A stretch of 64,000 bases of DNA from Microvirga ossetica (GTDB lineage: Bacteria > Pseudomonadota > Alphaproteobacteria > Rhizobiales > Beijerinckiaceae). The stretch covers positions 1,409,501 to 1,473,500 of the forward strand of contig NZ_CP016616.1 of the NCBI RefSeq assembly GCF_002741015.1, written 5' to 3'. The notes below the pieces were generated by a model, which had not been told where the DNA came from, did no database searches, and worked only from the letters and a program-made list of their open reading frames with translations. Shown piece after piece: positions 16,753 to 25,526 of this stretch (positions are counted from its first letter, which is position 1; every line of letters starts with the position of its first letter). Position numbers and translations under genes: made by a program.

Positions 16753-18897
16753 ATGTCTGCGCCGTTTCTCTGGGGCTCCCGGATCGATCTTCCCGCAGGC
16801 ATCTCCGACTCCCATATGGCCGCGCTCAGGAACGGCACCTTCCTGGTGGTCGGCAAGGTCGGGACGCCCTCGGAAGACGTCGCTCTCAAAGCCTGGATCT
16901 ACGATGCCGATGGCTCGCTGAAGGAGGAAAAGGTCCTCGAAACGCCGGCCTACAGTCAGTTTCCTGCGGACTACTTGGCGAGACATTCATCCAATCCATT
17001 TGCGGTGGAACTTCCAGATGGACGCATTGCTCTTACCTGGTCGCTGGCCGTCAGCGAACTAGGCGGACAGTTCCTGTCATGGCTCGGAATCTATGGCAGC
17101 GATTTGCGGTCGGCTGGAGATCTTAAGCCTGTTGCAGGACTCTACGGCGACAGCCAGAGCCAGGGGGGAATCTTCAAGGCCGACGATGCTCTTGCGCTTA
17201 CCGACGGGCGTGTCGTCGCCACCTATCGCAGTGAGGGTGGCCAGGCGTTTTTGCGTATCCTGGAGGCCGATGGATCCCTCTCGTCGCCGTTGAGCCTCGG
17301 GTCGACGCTTCCGTCCGACCGTTACTCCGACTTCGAGTCCCACATCGATCTTGCAGCTCTCGCAAATGGCAAAGTGGCCGCTGCGGTCCGTACGAGCGGA
17401 AGCGAAAACAAGATCTACATCCTCGATCCCGCGGCTGCCGGCGGCCCCACTGTCTTAAAAGAAATCTCCGTTCCGATCGTCGCCCCGCCGGGAATGAAGT
17501 CGCTTGAGGTGACCGCCCTTGAAGGCGGCGGATTCGTCGTGACGTGGGCCGAGAGCGGCGCAATTGACGGATCGCAATCTGAGCCGGTCGTGACAGTGAG
17601 ATTCCAAATCTACAGCGTGGACGGGACACCCATCAGAAGTGAGCCTCTCGCATTCTACACAAGCGTCGCAGAGGCTGCCGCCGTCGGCACGCCGGATGTT
17701 GTCGCCCTTCCCGGCGGCGGATTCGCCCTTGCTGCTCAAGTCGTCACAGGCACTTTCCCGAGCAGGTCGGAGGTCCGATTAGCGACCTTTACGGCAACGG
17801 GAGAACGCGTGAGCGACAAGCTGCTCGTGAGCAGGCCAGCCGCAGAAGGCGAGTTCTCGCTTCAGGGATTATCCGTATTGGCTGATGGGCGCCTCGCGGC
17901 GCATCTCTCGAACGGGATTCAGATCGTCGATGCACGCAGCGAAGCGGTTTTTCTGAAAGGGACCGCAGGCAGCGATCACTACATCGGCACGGCCTTCAAC
18001 GATACCTTCGATGGGAGTGCGGGCGCGGACAGGATCGATGGCGGCGCAGGCATCGATGTCGTCTCCTTCGTGAATGCAAAGGCCGGCGTGACGGCAAGCC
18101 TTTCGAACGGCACCGGCGGCGATGCGGCAGGCGATACTTATGTCTCCATCGAAGGCCTGCTTGGCTCGTCCTTCGACGATATTCTCATCGGCAATGGTTC
18201 CGCGATCCTGAAGGGTCGGGGCGGCAACGACACCTACTCCATCAAGGCCGGCGATGTGTTCGAGGAGGCCGCCAATGAGGGCCGGGATACGGTGATCGTC
18301 GGTTCTTCCCACACATTGGCCTTGGACGCGCAGATCGAAGTGCTCCGGCTCGAAGGCATCTCGTCGAAGATCTCAGCTCATCTCACCGGTTCCAACATCG
18401 ATAACGAGATCATCGGGCATGCGGGGACGAATACCCTCAAGGGCTTGAGCGGAAACGACCTGATCAAGGCATTCTCCGGCGATGACCGCATTTACGGCGA
18501 TGGCGGAAGCGACACGATTCATGGCGGAACCGGCAACGATCGGCTCTATGGCGGATCCGGCACAGGCCGAGACGTTTTCGTGTTCGACACCAAGACGAAC
18601 AAGAGCACCAATGTCGACCGGATCTATGACTTCAATCCCAAGTATGACGCGATCTGGCTGGAGAACGCCATCTTCACCAAGCTCGGCAAGGGCGCGCCCT
18701 CCAAGCCGATGAAGTTCAAGTCCGATATGTTCGTGAAGGGCACATCTGCCAAGGACAAGGAAGACCGCATCGTCTACGACAACAAGACGGGCGCGCTTTA
18801 CTACGATCAGGATGGCGTGGGCTCGAAAGCGCAGGTGAAGATCGCCACGCTCAACAAGAACCTCAAGCTGACTTACAGCGACTTCTTCGTCATCTGA
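16753..18897 (+). CDS. RTX calcium-binding protein with propeller-like N-terminal half
   Basis: 714 residues. Residues about 403-605 hold nonapeptide-type calcium-binding repeats: GSAGADRIDGGAGIDVV, GRGGNDTYSI, GLSGNDLIKAFSGDDRIYG, GGSDTIHGGTGNDRLYGGSG. The last ~100 residues (DVFVFDTK through DFNPKYDAIWLENAIF to SDFFVI) resemble the C-terminal end of RTX exoproteins that serves as a type I secretion signal. There is no Sec signal peptide, consistent with that route. The first ~390 residues contain seven evenly spaced L-x-[DNG]-G motifs (25, 87, 149, 203, 256, 319, 376), suggesting a seven-bladed beta-propeller. No enzymatic motif is visible and no type I secretion genes are nearby. AGAGG precedes the ATG. 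Confidence 0.85.
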   Translation: MSAPFLWGSRIDLPAGISDSHMAALRNGTFLVVGKVGTPSEDVALKAWIYDADGSLKEEKVLETPAYSQFPADYLARHSSNPFAVELPDGRIALTWSLAVSELGGQFLSWLGIYGSDLRSAGDLKPVAGLYGDSQSQGGIFKADDALALTDGRVVATYRSEGGQAFLRILEADGSLSSPLSLGSTLPSDRYSDFESHIDLAALANGKVAAAVRTSGSENKIYILDPAAAGGPTVLKEISVPIVAPPGMKSLEVTALEGGGFVVTWAESGAIDGSQSEPVVTVRFQIYSVDGTPIRSEPLAFYTSVAEAAAVGTPDVVALPGGGFALAAQVVTGTFPSRSEVRLATFTATGERVSDKLLVSRPAAEGEFSLQGLSVLADGRLAAHLSNGIQIVDARSEAVFLKGTAGSDHYIGTAFNDTFDGSAGADRIDGGAGIDVVSFVNAKAGVTASLSNGTGGDAAGDTYVSIEGLLGSSFDDILIGNGSAILKGRGGNDTYSIKAGDVFEEAANEGRDTVIVGSSHTLALDAQIEVLRLEGISSKISAHLTGSNIDNEIIGHAGTNTLKGLSGNDLIKAFSGDDRIYGDGGSDTIHGGTGNDRLYGGSGTGRDVFVFDTKTNKSTNVDRIYDFNPKYDAIWLENAIFTKLGKGAPSKPMKFKSDMFVKGTSAKDKEDRIVYDNKTGALYYDQDGVGSKAQVKIATLNKNLKLTYSDFFVI

Positions 18898-18920
18898 GCG
18901 GCGCTTCTCACGTTCCCGCA

Positions 18921-19050
18921 CTGTCATCCCGGGGCCGCTAAAGCGGAGCCCGGGATCCATAACCGCTGACGACGCAGGATGCGGCGTAACGCTGCTCACT
19001 CTTTCCTGAACCGTCGTGTTTATCGATCCCCGCCTGCGCGGGATGACAGC
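18921..19050. repeat. Mosaic palindromic repeats, family A (TCATCCCGG)
   Basis: CTGTCATCCCGGGGCCGC...GCGGAGCCCGGGATCCAT (18921-18960) is an imperfect inverted repeat and is followed by an inverted half unit ATCGATCCCCGCCTGCGCG...GATGACAG near 19022-19050. Similar units occur at 23835-24030, 35798-36052, 41301-41334, 41487-41517, 43711-43750, 43951-43984 and 46840-47053, always between genes. Confidence 0.75.
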
Positions 19051-19158
19051 GGGAACCGAAGAGCACGACGAAAGCCGCCAACGTCCCCCCGCATTTGCTC
19101 TGCCCTCAGCCAAGCGCTATACCGCCTCGATACCCGTCTTCCCGGGGGAAAGGCCATC

Positions 19159-20202
19159 ATGAAAGCGGTTCTCTTCGAGCAGTTCGGCCAGCCGCCGCGC
19201 GTGCAGAACGTGCCGGATCCGACGCCCTCGGTAGAAGGCGTGGTGATCAAGGTCGAGGCGACGGGTTTGTGCCGGAGCGACTGGCATGGCTGGATGGGGC
19301 ACGACCCTGATGTGGTGCTGCCGCATGTGCCGGGCCACGAGCTCGCGGGCACCGTGCTTGCGACCGGAAAGCACGTCACACGCTGGAAGAAGGGCGACCG
19401 CGTCACGGTGCCGTTCGTCGGCGGATGCGGACATTGCCATGAATGCCATTCCGGCAATCATCAGGTCTGCGAGCAGCAGTTCCAGCCCGGCTTCACGGCC
19501 TGGGGCTCGTTCGCGGAATATGTGGCGGTGGACTACGCCGACACGAACCTCGTTGCGCTGCCCGAGGAACTCGATTTTGTCACCGCTGCGAGCCTCGGCT
19601 GCCGCTTTGTCACCTCCTTCCGCGCCATCGTCGATCAGGGCCGCGTGAAGCCCGGCGAGTGGGTCGCGGTCCATGGCTGCGGCGGTGTCGGGCTCTCGGC
19701 CATCATGATCGCGACCGCCATGGGTGCGAACGTGATCGCCGTCGACCTGACGGAAGAAAAGCTCGCCTTCGCGCGCGAGATGGGCGCAGTGGCGACCGTC
19801 AATGCACGCGAGGTTCCCGATGTGGTCGGCACTGTCAAGGAGATCACCGGGGGCGGTGCCCATGTCTCCATCGACGCGCTCGGCAGCCCCGTGACTTGCT
19901 TCAACTCAGTCGCTAACCTGCGCCGGCGCGGGCGCCATGTGCAGGTCGGCCTGATGGTAGGCGATCATGCCCGCGCCCCGGTGCCGATGGCGCAGGTCAT
20001 CGCGCATGAGCTCGAGATCTACGGCAGCCACGGCATGCAGGCCTTCCGCTATGGAGACATGATGGAAATGATCCGCACCGGCAGGCTCGCGCCGCAAAAG
20101 CTCGTCGGCAAGCATCTGAGCCTCGACGAGGCGCCCGCGGCGCTGATGGCCATGGATGCATTCGAAGGACTTGGCATCGGCGTCATTACGCGCTTTGCTT
20201 GA
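19159..20202 (+). CDS. Zinc-dependent alcohol dehydrogenase (MDR family)
   Basis: 347 residues from ATG 19159, chosen because GGGGGAAAGG precedes it and the protein begins [15 protein letters not shown] as in the family. The catalytic-zinc residues are visible: CRSDWHGW (Cys near 37), GHELAGTV (His-Glu near 59), and the structural-zinc cysteines in [16 protein letters not shown] near 92-107. The Rossmann NAD(P)-binding motif is [15 protein letters not shown] near 172. Oxidises or reduces an unknown alcohol/aldehyde. It ends 31 bp before the start of an MgrA/YghZ-type aldo/keto reductase, so the two probably form a carbonyl-handling operon. Confidence 0.9.
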   Translation: MKAVLFEQFGQPPRVQNVPDPTPSVEGVVIKVEATGLCRSDWHGWMGHDPDVVLPHVPGHELAGTVLATGKHVTRWKKGDRVTVPFVGGCGHCHECHSGNHQVCEQQFQPGFTAWGSFAEYVAVDYADTNLVALPEELDFVTAASLGCRFVTSFRAIVDQGRVKPGEWVAVHGCGGVGLSAIMIATAMGANVIAVDLTEEKLAFAREMGAVATVNAREVPDVVGTVKEITGGGAHVSIDALGSPVTCFNSVANLRRRGRHVQVGLMVGDHARAPVPMAQVIAHELEIYGSHGMQAFRYGDMMEMIRTGRLAPQKLVGKHLSLDEAPAALMAMDAFEGLGIGVITRFA

Positions 20203-20233
20203 TCGACCGGATCTGAAAATCCTGGAGGAAACG

Positions 20234-21277
20234 ATGGCCTATCTGCCCGCCGAGAATCGCTATGACGAGATGCTCTACAACCGGTGCGGCCGCAGCGGCC
20301 TGATGCTGCCGGCGATCTCGCTCGGGCTCTGGCACAATTTCGGCGAGGACAAGTCGGCGGCGACCGCGCGCGAGATCTGCCGCACGGCGTTCGACCTCGG
20401 CGTCACGCATTTCGACCTCGCCAACAATTACGGCCCGCCTCCCGGCTCCGCCGAGACGCTGTTCGGCGAGATCCTGCGCAACGATTTCCACGACCTGCGC
20501 GACGAGCTGGTGATCTCCACCAAGGCCGGCTACCGCATGTGGCCGGGGCCTTACGGCGAGTGGGGCAGCCGCAAATATCTGCTCTCCAGCCTCGACCAGA
20601 GCCTCAAGCGCATGGGGCTCGATTACGTCGACATCTTCTACTCCCACCGCTTCGATCCGAACACGCCGCTGGAAGAAACCATGCTGGCGCTCGATTCGGC
20701 GGTGCGGCAGGGCAAGGCGCTCTATGTGGGTCTGTCCTCCTACAACAGCCAGCGCACCCGCGAGGCGGTTGCCATCCTGCGCGAGCTCGGAACACCCTGC
20801 ATCATCCACCAGCCGAGCTATTCCATGCTCAACCGTTGGGTCGAGGAGGATGGCTTGCTCGACACGCTCGCCGATCTGGGCCTCGGCTCCATCGTGTTCT
20901 CGCCGCTGGCGCAGGGCATGCTGACGACGAAATACTTAAACGGCATTCCCGACGAGAGCCGCGCCGCCCAGGGCAAGTCCCTGCGCACGAGCTTCCTCAG
21001 CGAGGACAACCTCGCGCGCATCCGTGGCCTCAACGGCATCGCCGAACGGCGCGGGCAGACGCTGGCGCAGATGGCTCTCGCCTGGGTGCTGCGCGGCGGG
21101 CGCGTGACCTCGGCGCTGATCGGCGCCAGCCGGCCCGAACAGGTCGTCGATTGCATCGGCGCGATCAAAAACCTCTCGTTCACGCCGGAGGAGCTTGCCG
21201 AAATCGACAGGTTCGCCGGCGAGGGAAACCTCAACATCTGGGCCTCCTCGGCGGAGCGGAAGGGACCTTCGCGCTGA
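20234..21277 (+). CDS. mgrA: L-glyceraldehyde 3-phosphate reductase-like aldo/keto reductase (YghZ type)
   Basis: 347 residues. The start MAYLPAENRYDEMLYNRCG followed by SGLMLPAISLGLWHNFG is very close to E. coli YghZ as I know it, and SPLAQGMLTTKYLNG near residue 225 and GASRPEQVVDCI near 298 are also typical. Catalytic residues fit the AKR set: FDLANNYG (Asp, Tyr) near 60, STKAGY (Lys) near 96 and YSHRFD (His) near 136. It reduces methylglyoxal/L-glyceraldehyde 3-phosphate type aldehydes with NADPH. The ATG at 20234 is preceded by GGAGGAAACG. Downstream is a perfect 12-bp hairpin. Confidence 0.9.
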   Translation: MAYLPAENRYDEMLYNRCGRSGLMLPAISLGLWHNFGEDKSAATAREICRTAFDLGVTHFDLANNYGPPPGSAETLFGEILRNDFHDLRDELVISTKAGYRMWPGPYGEWGSRKYLLSSLDQSLKRMGLDYVDIFYSHRFDPNTPLEETMLALDSAVRQGKALYVGLSSYNSQRTREAVAILRELGTPCIIHQPSYSMLNRWVEEDGLLDTLADLGLGSIVFSPLAQGMLTTKYLNGIPDESRAAQGKSLRTSFLSEDNLARIRGLNGIAERRGQTLAQMALAWVLRGGRVTSALIGASRPEQVVDCIGAIKNLSFTPEELAEIDRFAGEGNLNIWASSAERKGPSR

Positions 21278-21351
21278 CGTCGACGATCCCAAGAGCGTTT
21301 TCGACGAAGCGGATCCGGTTCGCCGTCAAAAAATGCGACGAGCCGGACAGG

Positions 21352-21383
21352 AAGGCTGATTTCGCGGAAGTGAAATCAGCCTT
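21352..21383 (+). terminator. Perfect 12-bp stem-loop after the aldo/keto reductase
   Basis: AAGGCTGATTTC (21352-21363) and GAAATCAGCCTT (21372-21383) are exact inverted copies around an 8-nt loop. The position after mgrA suggests a transcript 3' end, but only a weak U-tract follows (AGACTTTC), so a processing or stability hairpin is equally possible. The preceding 21290-21345 resembles a short intergenic repeat common in this order, from memory. Confidence 0.5.
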
Positions 21384-21479
21384 AGACTTTCGGAGATACC
21401 CCTTCGGAGGGACTTGAGAAGCCGGTTAATAAAGAGTTAATGCTCAGCTTCATTGACCATTGTAACCCGGGTCGCGTCC

Positions 21480-21881
21480 ATGGTTTCGAGCCTCGCCTAC
21501 GACAACCGCCGGCAAGCCAGGCGCTTTTCTGCCCATCATCCGGCGCAGATCCTGCTGGGCCCGGAGGCGATGATCCCCTGCACGGTGAAGGACATCTCGA
21601 CCGGGGGTGCCAGGATCGCGCTGAAGCCGCAGATGGATCTGCCCGAGACTTTCGAGCTGTTCATCGCGGCTCACGACCTGCAGGTCCGCAGGGCGCGGGT
21701 GTGCTGGCGCAAGGACGGCTATGCCGGCATCGCCTTCAGCCTTGACGAGACGGAAGCCGCGCAGGCGCTGGCGGCGCCCGAGTTGTCGCCGTTCGAGGTC
21801 TGCCTCGAGCAGGCTGCCATGCCCACCCATCTTGCGGCAGCTCCGGCCCGCAAGCGCCTCAAGATTTATCAGACCGCCTAA
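21480..21881 (+). CDS. PilZ domain protein
   Basis: 133 residues from the ATG at 21480; an in-frame TTG at 21453 would add nine residues and cannot be excluded, and neither has a strong SD. The c-di-GMP-binding PilZ signature is visible: RRQARRF near residue 11 (RxxxR) and DISTGGARIAL near 38 (D/NxSxxG), followed by the beta-barrel with VCWRKDGYAGIAF near 76. A single stand-alone PilZ domain, probably a c-di-GMP effector acting on an unknown partner. It is convergent with mutL, 14 bp apart. Confidence 0.85.
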   Translation: MVSSLAYDNRRQARRFSAHHPAQILLGPEAMIPCTVKDISTGGARIALKPQMDLPETFELFIAAHDLQVRRARVCWRKDGYAGIAFSLDETEAAQALAAPELSPFEVCLEQAAMPTHLAAAPARKRLKIYQTA

Positions 21882-21895
21882 TCTCGGCTCTAGAG

Positions 21896-23740
21896 TTAGC
21901 GCCGCCCGAACAGCCGCTCGATATCCGTCAGCTTGAGCTCGACGTAAGTGGGCCTGCCATGGTTGCACTGGCCCGAGAGCGGCGTCGCTTCCATCTCTCG
22001 CAGAAGCGCGTTCATCTCCTCCGGCCGCATACGCCGCCCCGCGCGGATCGAACCGTGGCAGGACATGCGGGAGAGCACGGCATCGAGCCGCTCCTCGAGC
22101 GGGTTCGAAGCGCCCTGCCCCCATTCGGCCAAGGCATCGGCCACATCCTGCACCAGCGCCTTGATGCGCCCGCTCGCGAGCGCGGACGGCACCTCGCGCA
22201 CCAGCAGCGCACCATGGCCGAATGGCTCCACGACGAGGCCGAGGCTTTCAAGAGCGGAAGCCTCGGCGAGCACGCGATCCGCATCGACGGGATCGAGATC
22301 GACCACTTCCGGAATCAGCAGCAATTGCCGCCCGATGCCGGAGGCGGCGCGCTCGCGCTTCAGGCGCTCGTAGACTAGGCGCTCATGGGCCGCGTGTTGA
22401 TCGACGATGACGATTCCGTCCAGCGTCTGCGCGACGATATAGGTGCCGTGCAGCTGCGCACGGGCAGCGCCGAGCGGCGCCTCATCCGTTTCCGGCTCGG
22501 CATCATGCAAGCTGGCACGGCTGTCGGCGGACGGTGCCGCAAGATCGGAGAGGCTTCCCTGCCTCTCCGCGAGGCCCGATGCATAGGATCGTTCCTGTGC
22601 ATCGAGCGGCGACTGCCAATTGGCGAAGGCGCTGGTGGGACGGATCGCGTGCGTGCGGTGCGGATAGGCTGGGCGCAGCGGCATCGCGCCTTGCGGACGC
22701 AGGCTCTCGAGCGTGCGCGTGCCGCCGGTCGACGACGCGCGGAAGGCATAGCGCGTGATCGCCTCCTTCAGCGCACCGACCACGAAGCCGCGCACGAAAG
22801 CGGGATCGCGGAAACGCACTTCTGTCTTGGCGGGATGCACATTCACATCCACCGCACGCGGATCGAGATCGATCATGATGGCGAGCACCGGATGCCGGTC
22901 GGAGGCCATCACATCCGCGTAGGCGCCGCGCACCGCGCCGAGCAGCAGCTTGTCGCGCACAGGCCGCCCGTTGACGACGAAATGGATCGAGGTTCCGGTG
23001 CCGCGATGATAGGTCGGGAGACTCGCAAAGCCGGTGAGCCGCACGCCCTCGCGCTCGACGCCGATGCTCATGGCGTTCTCGTGGAACTCCGCGCCGAGCA
23101 CCCGCGAGAGTCGGCGCAGGAAGCCGTGCTCGCCGCGCTCCTCCGGCGGATAGGTAAAAGCGGTGATGTGCTCGCCCGACAGGGTGAAGCGGATGGTGGG
23201 GTGCGCGATGGCAAGCCGCTTGACGATCTCCGCCACGGCTTGCGCCTCCGAGCGGTCGCTCTTCAGGAACTTCAGACGCGCCGGCGTCGCGGCAAAGAGA
23301 TCGGTCACCTCGACGCGGGTGCCCTTCGGCGCAGGCGCGGGGCGCACGGGGCCTTTCACGCCCGCCTCAACGACGATGGAGGAACCGGTCTCGGCCTCCG
23401 CCGTACGGGTAACGATGGAGAGACGCGCCACCGCGCCGATGGACGGCAGGGCCTCGCCGCGAAAGCCGAGGGTGTTGATCGAAAACAGGTCGCCATCGGG
23501 CAGCTTGGAGGTGGCGTGGCGCTCGACTGCGAGTTCCAGATCCTCAGGCGTCATGCCCCGGCCGTCGTCGACGATGCGGATCAGTCGCCGCCCGCCCGCT
23601 TCCACGGCGATCTCGATGGACGTCGCGCCCGCATCGACGGCGTTCTCGACCAGTTCCTTCACGGCGGCCGCCGGACGCTCGACGACCTCGCCCGCAGCGA
23701 TGCGGTCGACGAGGATGGGATCGAGGCGGCGGACATGCAT
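21896..23740 (-). CDS. mutL: DNA mismatch repair protein MutL
   Basis: 614 residues. The N-terminal GHKL ATPase has ELVENAVDAGAT near 29, IVDDGRGMTPEDL near 56, LGFRGEALPSIGAVA near 90 and GTRVEVTDLFAATPARLKF near 140. After a less conserved linker (about 340-420) comes the C-terminal dimerisation domain with VIVDQHAAHERLVYERLK near 447 and the ending CHGSIRAGRRMRPEEMNAL. The C-terminal DQHAAHERLVYE matches the metal-dependent endonuclease motif DQHA(x)2E(x)4E of MutL proteins in bacteria lacking MutH. Start ATG at 23740. Confidence 0.96.
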   Translation of the reverse strand: MHVRRLDPILVDRIAAGEVVERPAAAVKELVENAVDAGATSIEIAVEAGGRRLIRIVDDGRGMTPEDLELAVERHATSKLPDGDLFSINTLGFRGEALPSIGAVARLSIVTRTAEAETGSSIVVEAGVKGPVRPAPAPKGTRVEVTDLFAATPARLKFLKSDRSEAQAVAEIVKRLAIAHPTIRFTLSGEHITAFTYPPEERGEHGFLRRLSRVLGAEFHENAMSIGVEREGVRLTGFASLPTYHRGTGTSIHFVVNGRPVRDKLLLGAVRGAYADVMASDRHPVLAIMIDLDPRAVDVNVHPAKTEVRFRDPAFVRGFVVGALKEAITRYAFRASSTGGTRTLESLRPQGAMPLRPAYPHRTHAIRPTSAFANWQSPLDAQERSYASGLAERQGSLSDLAAPSADSRASLHDAEPETDEAPLGAARAQLHGTYIVAQTLDGIVIVDQHAAHERLVYERLKRERAASGIGRQLLLIPEVVDLDPVDADRVLAEASALESLGLVVEPFGHGALLVREVPSALASGRIKALVQDVADALAEWGQGASNPLEERLDAVLSRMSCHGSIRAGRRMRPEEMNALLREMEATPLSGQCNHGRPTYVELKLTDIERLFGRR

Positions 23741-24085
23741 GAGAACGTCGGACCTTCAGATTCGGAGAGGAGAAGATAGGGGCTGAAGGCGGCGGAAACC
23801 AGAACGCGCGACGTTATTCCCCTGCTCTCTTCCATCGTCATCCCGGACGGAGAAGCGGATCCGGGATCGGGTGCAGAATAAAGCGCGGGCACCTCGACAC
23901 TGTCATCCCCGCGCAGGCGGGGATCCAGAACCACGACGTCTCAGGACGAGGCGATCCACGTCGCGCATCGTTCTGCATCGTCAGCGCTTATGGATCCCGG
24001 GCTCCGCTACGCGGCCCCGGGATGACAGTGCTTTATCCGTCCAAGCATCCCGGATCGCCTGCGCCGTCCGAAACGACACCTCGGC
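23741..24085. repeat. Intergenic region with mosaic palindromic repeats, family A
   Basis: The 345-bp gap between mutL and pgi contains no gene. Its centre, 23835-24030, is built from several family A units: GTCATCCCGGACGG...CCGGGATCGG, TGTCATCCCCGC..GGCGGGGATCCAGAACCACG and TATGGATCCCGGGCTCCGC...GGGATGACAGTG. They alternate in orientation, so the array can fold into several hairpins in either transcript. Confidence 0.75.
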
Positions 24086-25402
24086 TCAACTCTGCTCCAG
24101 ATATTCCTTCGCCAGGATCTTCGCCTCTTCCACGGCGGGCTGGTCGAACGGGTCGACGCCCATGGCGTAGCCGGCCAGGATCGTCTCCAGCATGAAATGC
24201 ATGAGAAGCTCGCCGAGCGCGCGCTCGTTCAGGGTCTCGATGTGGATCTGCCGGGTCGGGCGGCTGTTCTTGGCGAATGTGTCGGCCATGGCGCGGCCCT
24301 GGGCGGCGACAAGGTCGCCGATGGTCTTGCCGGCAAAGCCCGCCTGGCCCGAGCGCTTGGCCAGGGCCGCATCCATGACAGGGCCCTTGCCGGCAACGCC
24401 GGTGGTCAGCACGGTGAAGAGCTTGTCGTTGGGGCCGGCGAGATAGAGCTGCTGCTGGCTGTGCTGGTCCACGGGCCCAATGGCGGCGACGGGCTGCGTG
24501 CCCTTGCCGTCCTTGCCCACGCTCTCGGCCCAGAGCTGCACCCACCAGCGGGTGAAGCGTTCGAGCCTGTCGGCATAGGCCATCGTCACGGCGATGCCCT
24601 TGCCGGCCTTCGCCGCCGCGATGTTGAGCGCAGCGCCCAAAGCCGCCGGCGCATCCTTGGCCGCAGCGCCGTTGCGGAAGGGCTCATAGGCATCCGCGGC
24701 GCCCTGCCGGATGGCCTGAACGTCGAGGCCGAGCGCAGCCGCCGGCAGAAGGCCCACATTGGTCAGAACCGAATAGCGCCCGCCGATGCCCGTATGGTGC
24801 TCCAGGAAGCGCACACCCTCGGGCTCCAGAAGATCGCGCAGCGCATTCTTGACCCCGTCCCTGCGCGGCTCGGAAATGCCGAGGAACAGGTCGTTGGGGT
24901 GAGAGCGCAGACCGGCCTTTTCCAGGGCGGTGAGCACCGCGATGGTCTGCATCAGGGTTTCGCCCGTGCCGCCGGATTTCGAGATCGACACGAACTTGGT
25001 CGAGGAGAGCGGCAGCTTGTGCAAGATGCGGTCGAAGGTGATGGGGTCGAGATTGTCGAGGAAGTGGATGCGCGGGCTCTCGGCGAAGCGACCGGTGCCG
25101 GGCACCGCATAATCCTTCAGCTGCGCCAGCGTCTGCCCGCCGAGACTCGACCCGCCGACGCCGAGGACGACCACATCGGTCGCATCGTTGCGCAGGAAGG
25201 CGGCCGCTTCGCGGATGCTCTCCAGATCGTCCGTGGTGCGCGGCATGTGCAGCAGCGGCAGCCGGCCCGAAGCATCGTCCTCGGCAAGCCGCTTCATGGC
25301 CTCGCCGACAAGCCCCAACGCATCGTCGACCGCCACCTGAGACAGGCCGCCTGCCCCGATATTGGCGTCAAGGGCAAGATCGATCGATTGCTGCAGGGCC
25401 AT
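24086..25402 (-). CDS. pgi: Glucose-6-phosphate isomerase (short form)
   Basis: Interconverts glucose 6-phosphate and fructose 6-phosphate. 438 residues, shorter than the ~550-residue E. coli type and closer to the compact bacterial forms. SIS-domain motifs: VVVLGVGGSSLGGQTLAQL near 75, FVSISKSGGTGETLMQT near 136 (phosphate-binding serines), HHTGIGGRYSVLTNVG near 203 and VDQHSQQQLYLAGPND near 310. The start at 25402 is preceded by GGAGT on the minus strand. Stands alone between repeat-containing intergenic DNA and the M16 peptidase pair. Confidence 0.93.
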   Translation of the reverse strand: MALQQSIDLALDANIGAGGLSQVAVDDALGLVGEAMKRLAEDDASGRLPLLHMPRTTDDLESIREAAAFLRNDATDVVVLGVGGSSLGGQTLAQLKDYAVPGTGRFAESPRIHFLDNLDPITFDRILHKLPLSSTKFVSISKSGGTGETLMQTIAVLTALEKAGLRSHPNDLFLGISEPRRDGVKNALRDLLEPEGVRFLEHHTGIGGRYSVLTNVGLLPAAALGLDVQAIRQGAADAYEPFRNGAAAKDAPAALGAALNIAAAKAGKGIAVTMAYADRLERFTRWWVQLWAESVGKDGKGTQPVAAIGPVDQHSQQQLYLAGPNDKLFTVLTTGVAGKGPVMDAALAKRSGQAGFAGKTIGDLVAAQGRAMADTFAKNSRPTRQIHIETLNERALGELLMHFMLETILAGYAMGVDPFDQPAVEEAKILAKEYLEQS

Positions 25403-25526
25403 ATGCGTACTCCGACTCGTTCAAAGCGGGAGCGAAAGATTAGGGCAGAGAGGCGGCGGAGGCTAGGGTTGAGAATGACATCCCCAGTCGTGCATGAGGC
25501 GTTCCAGCCATCACAGCCGCCGACGA

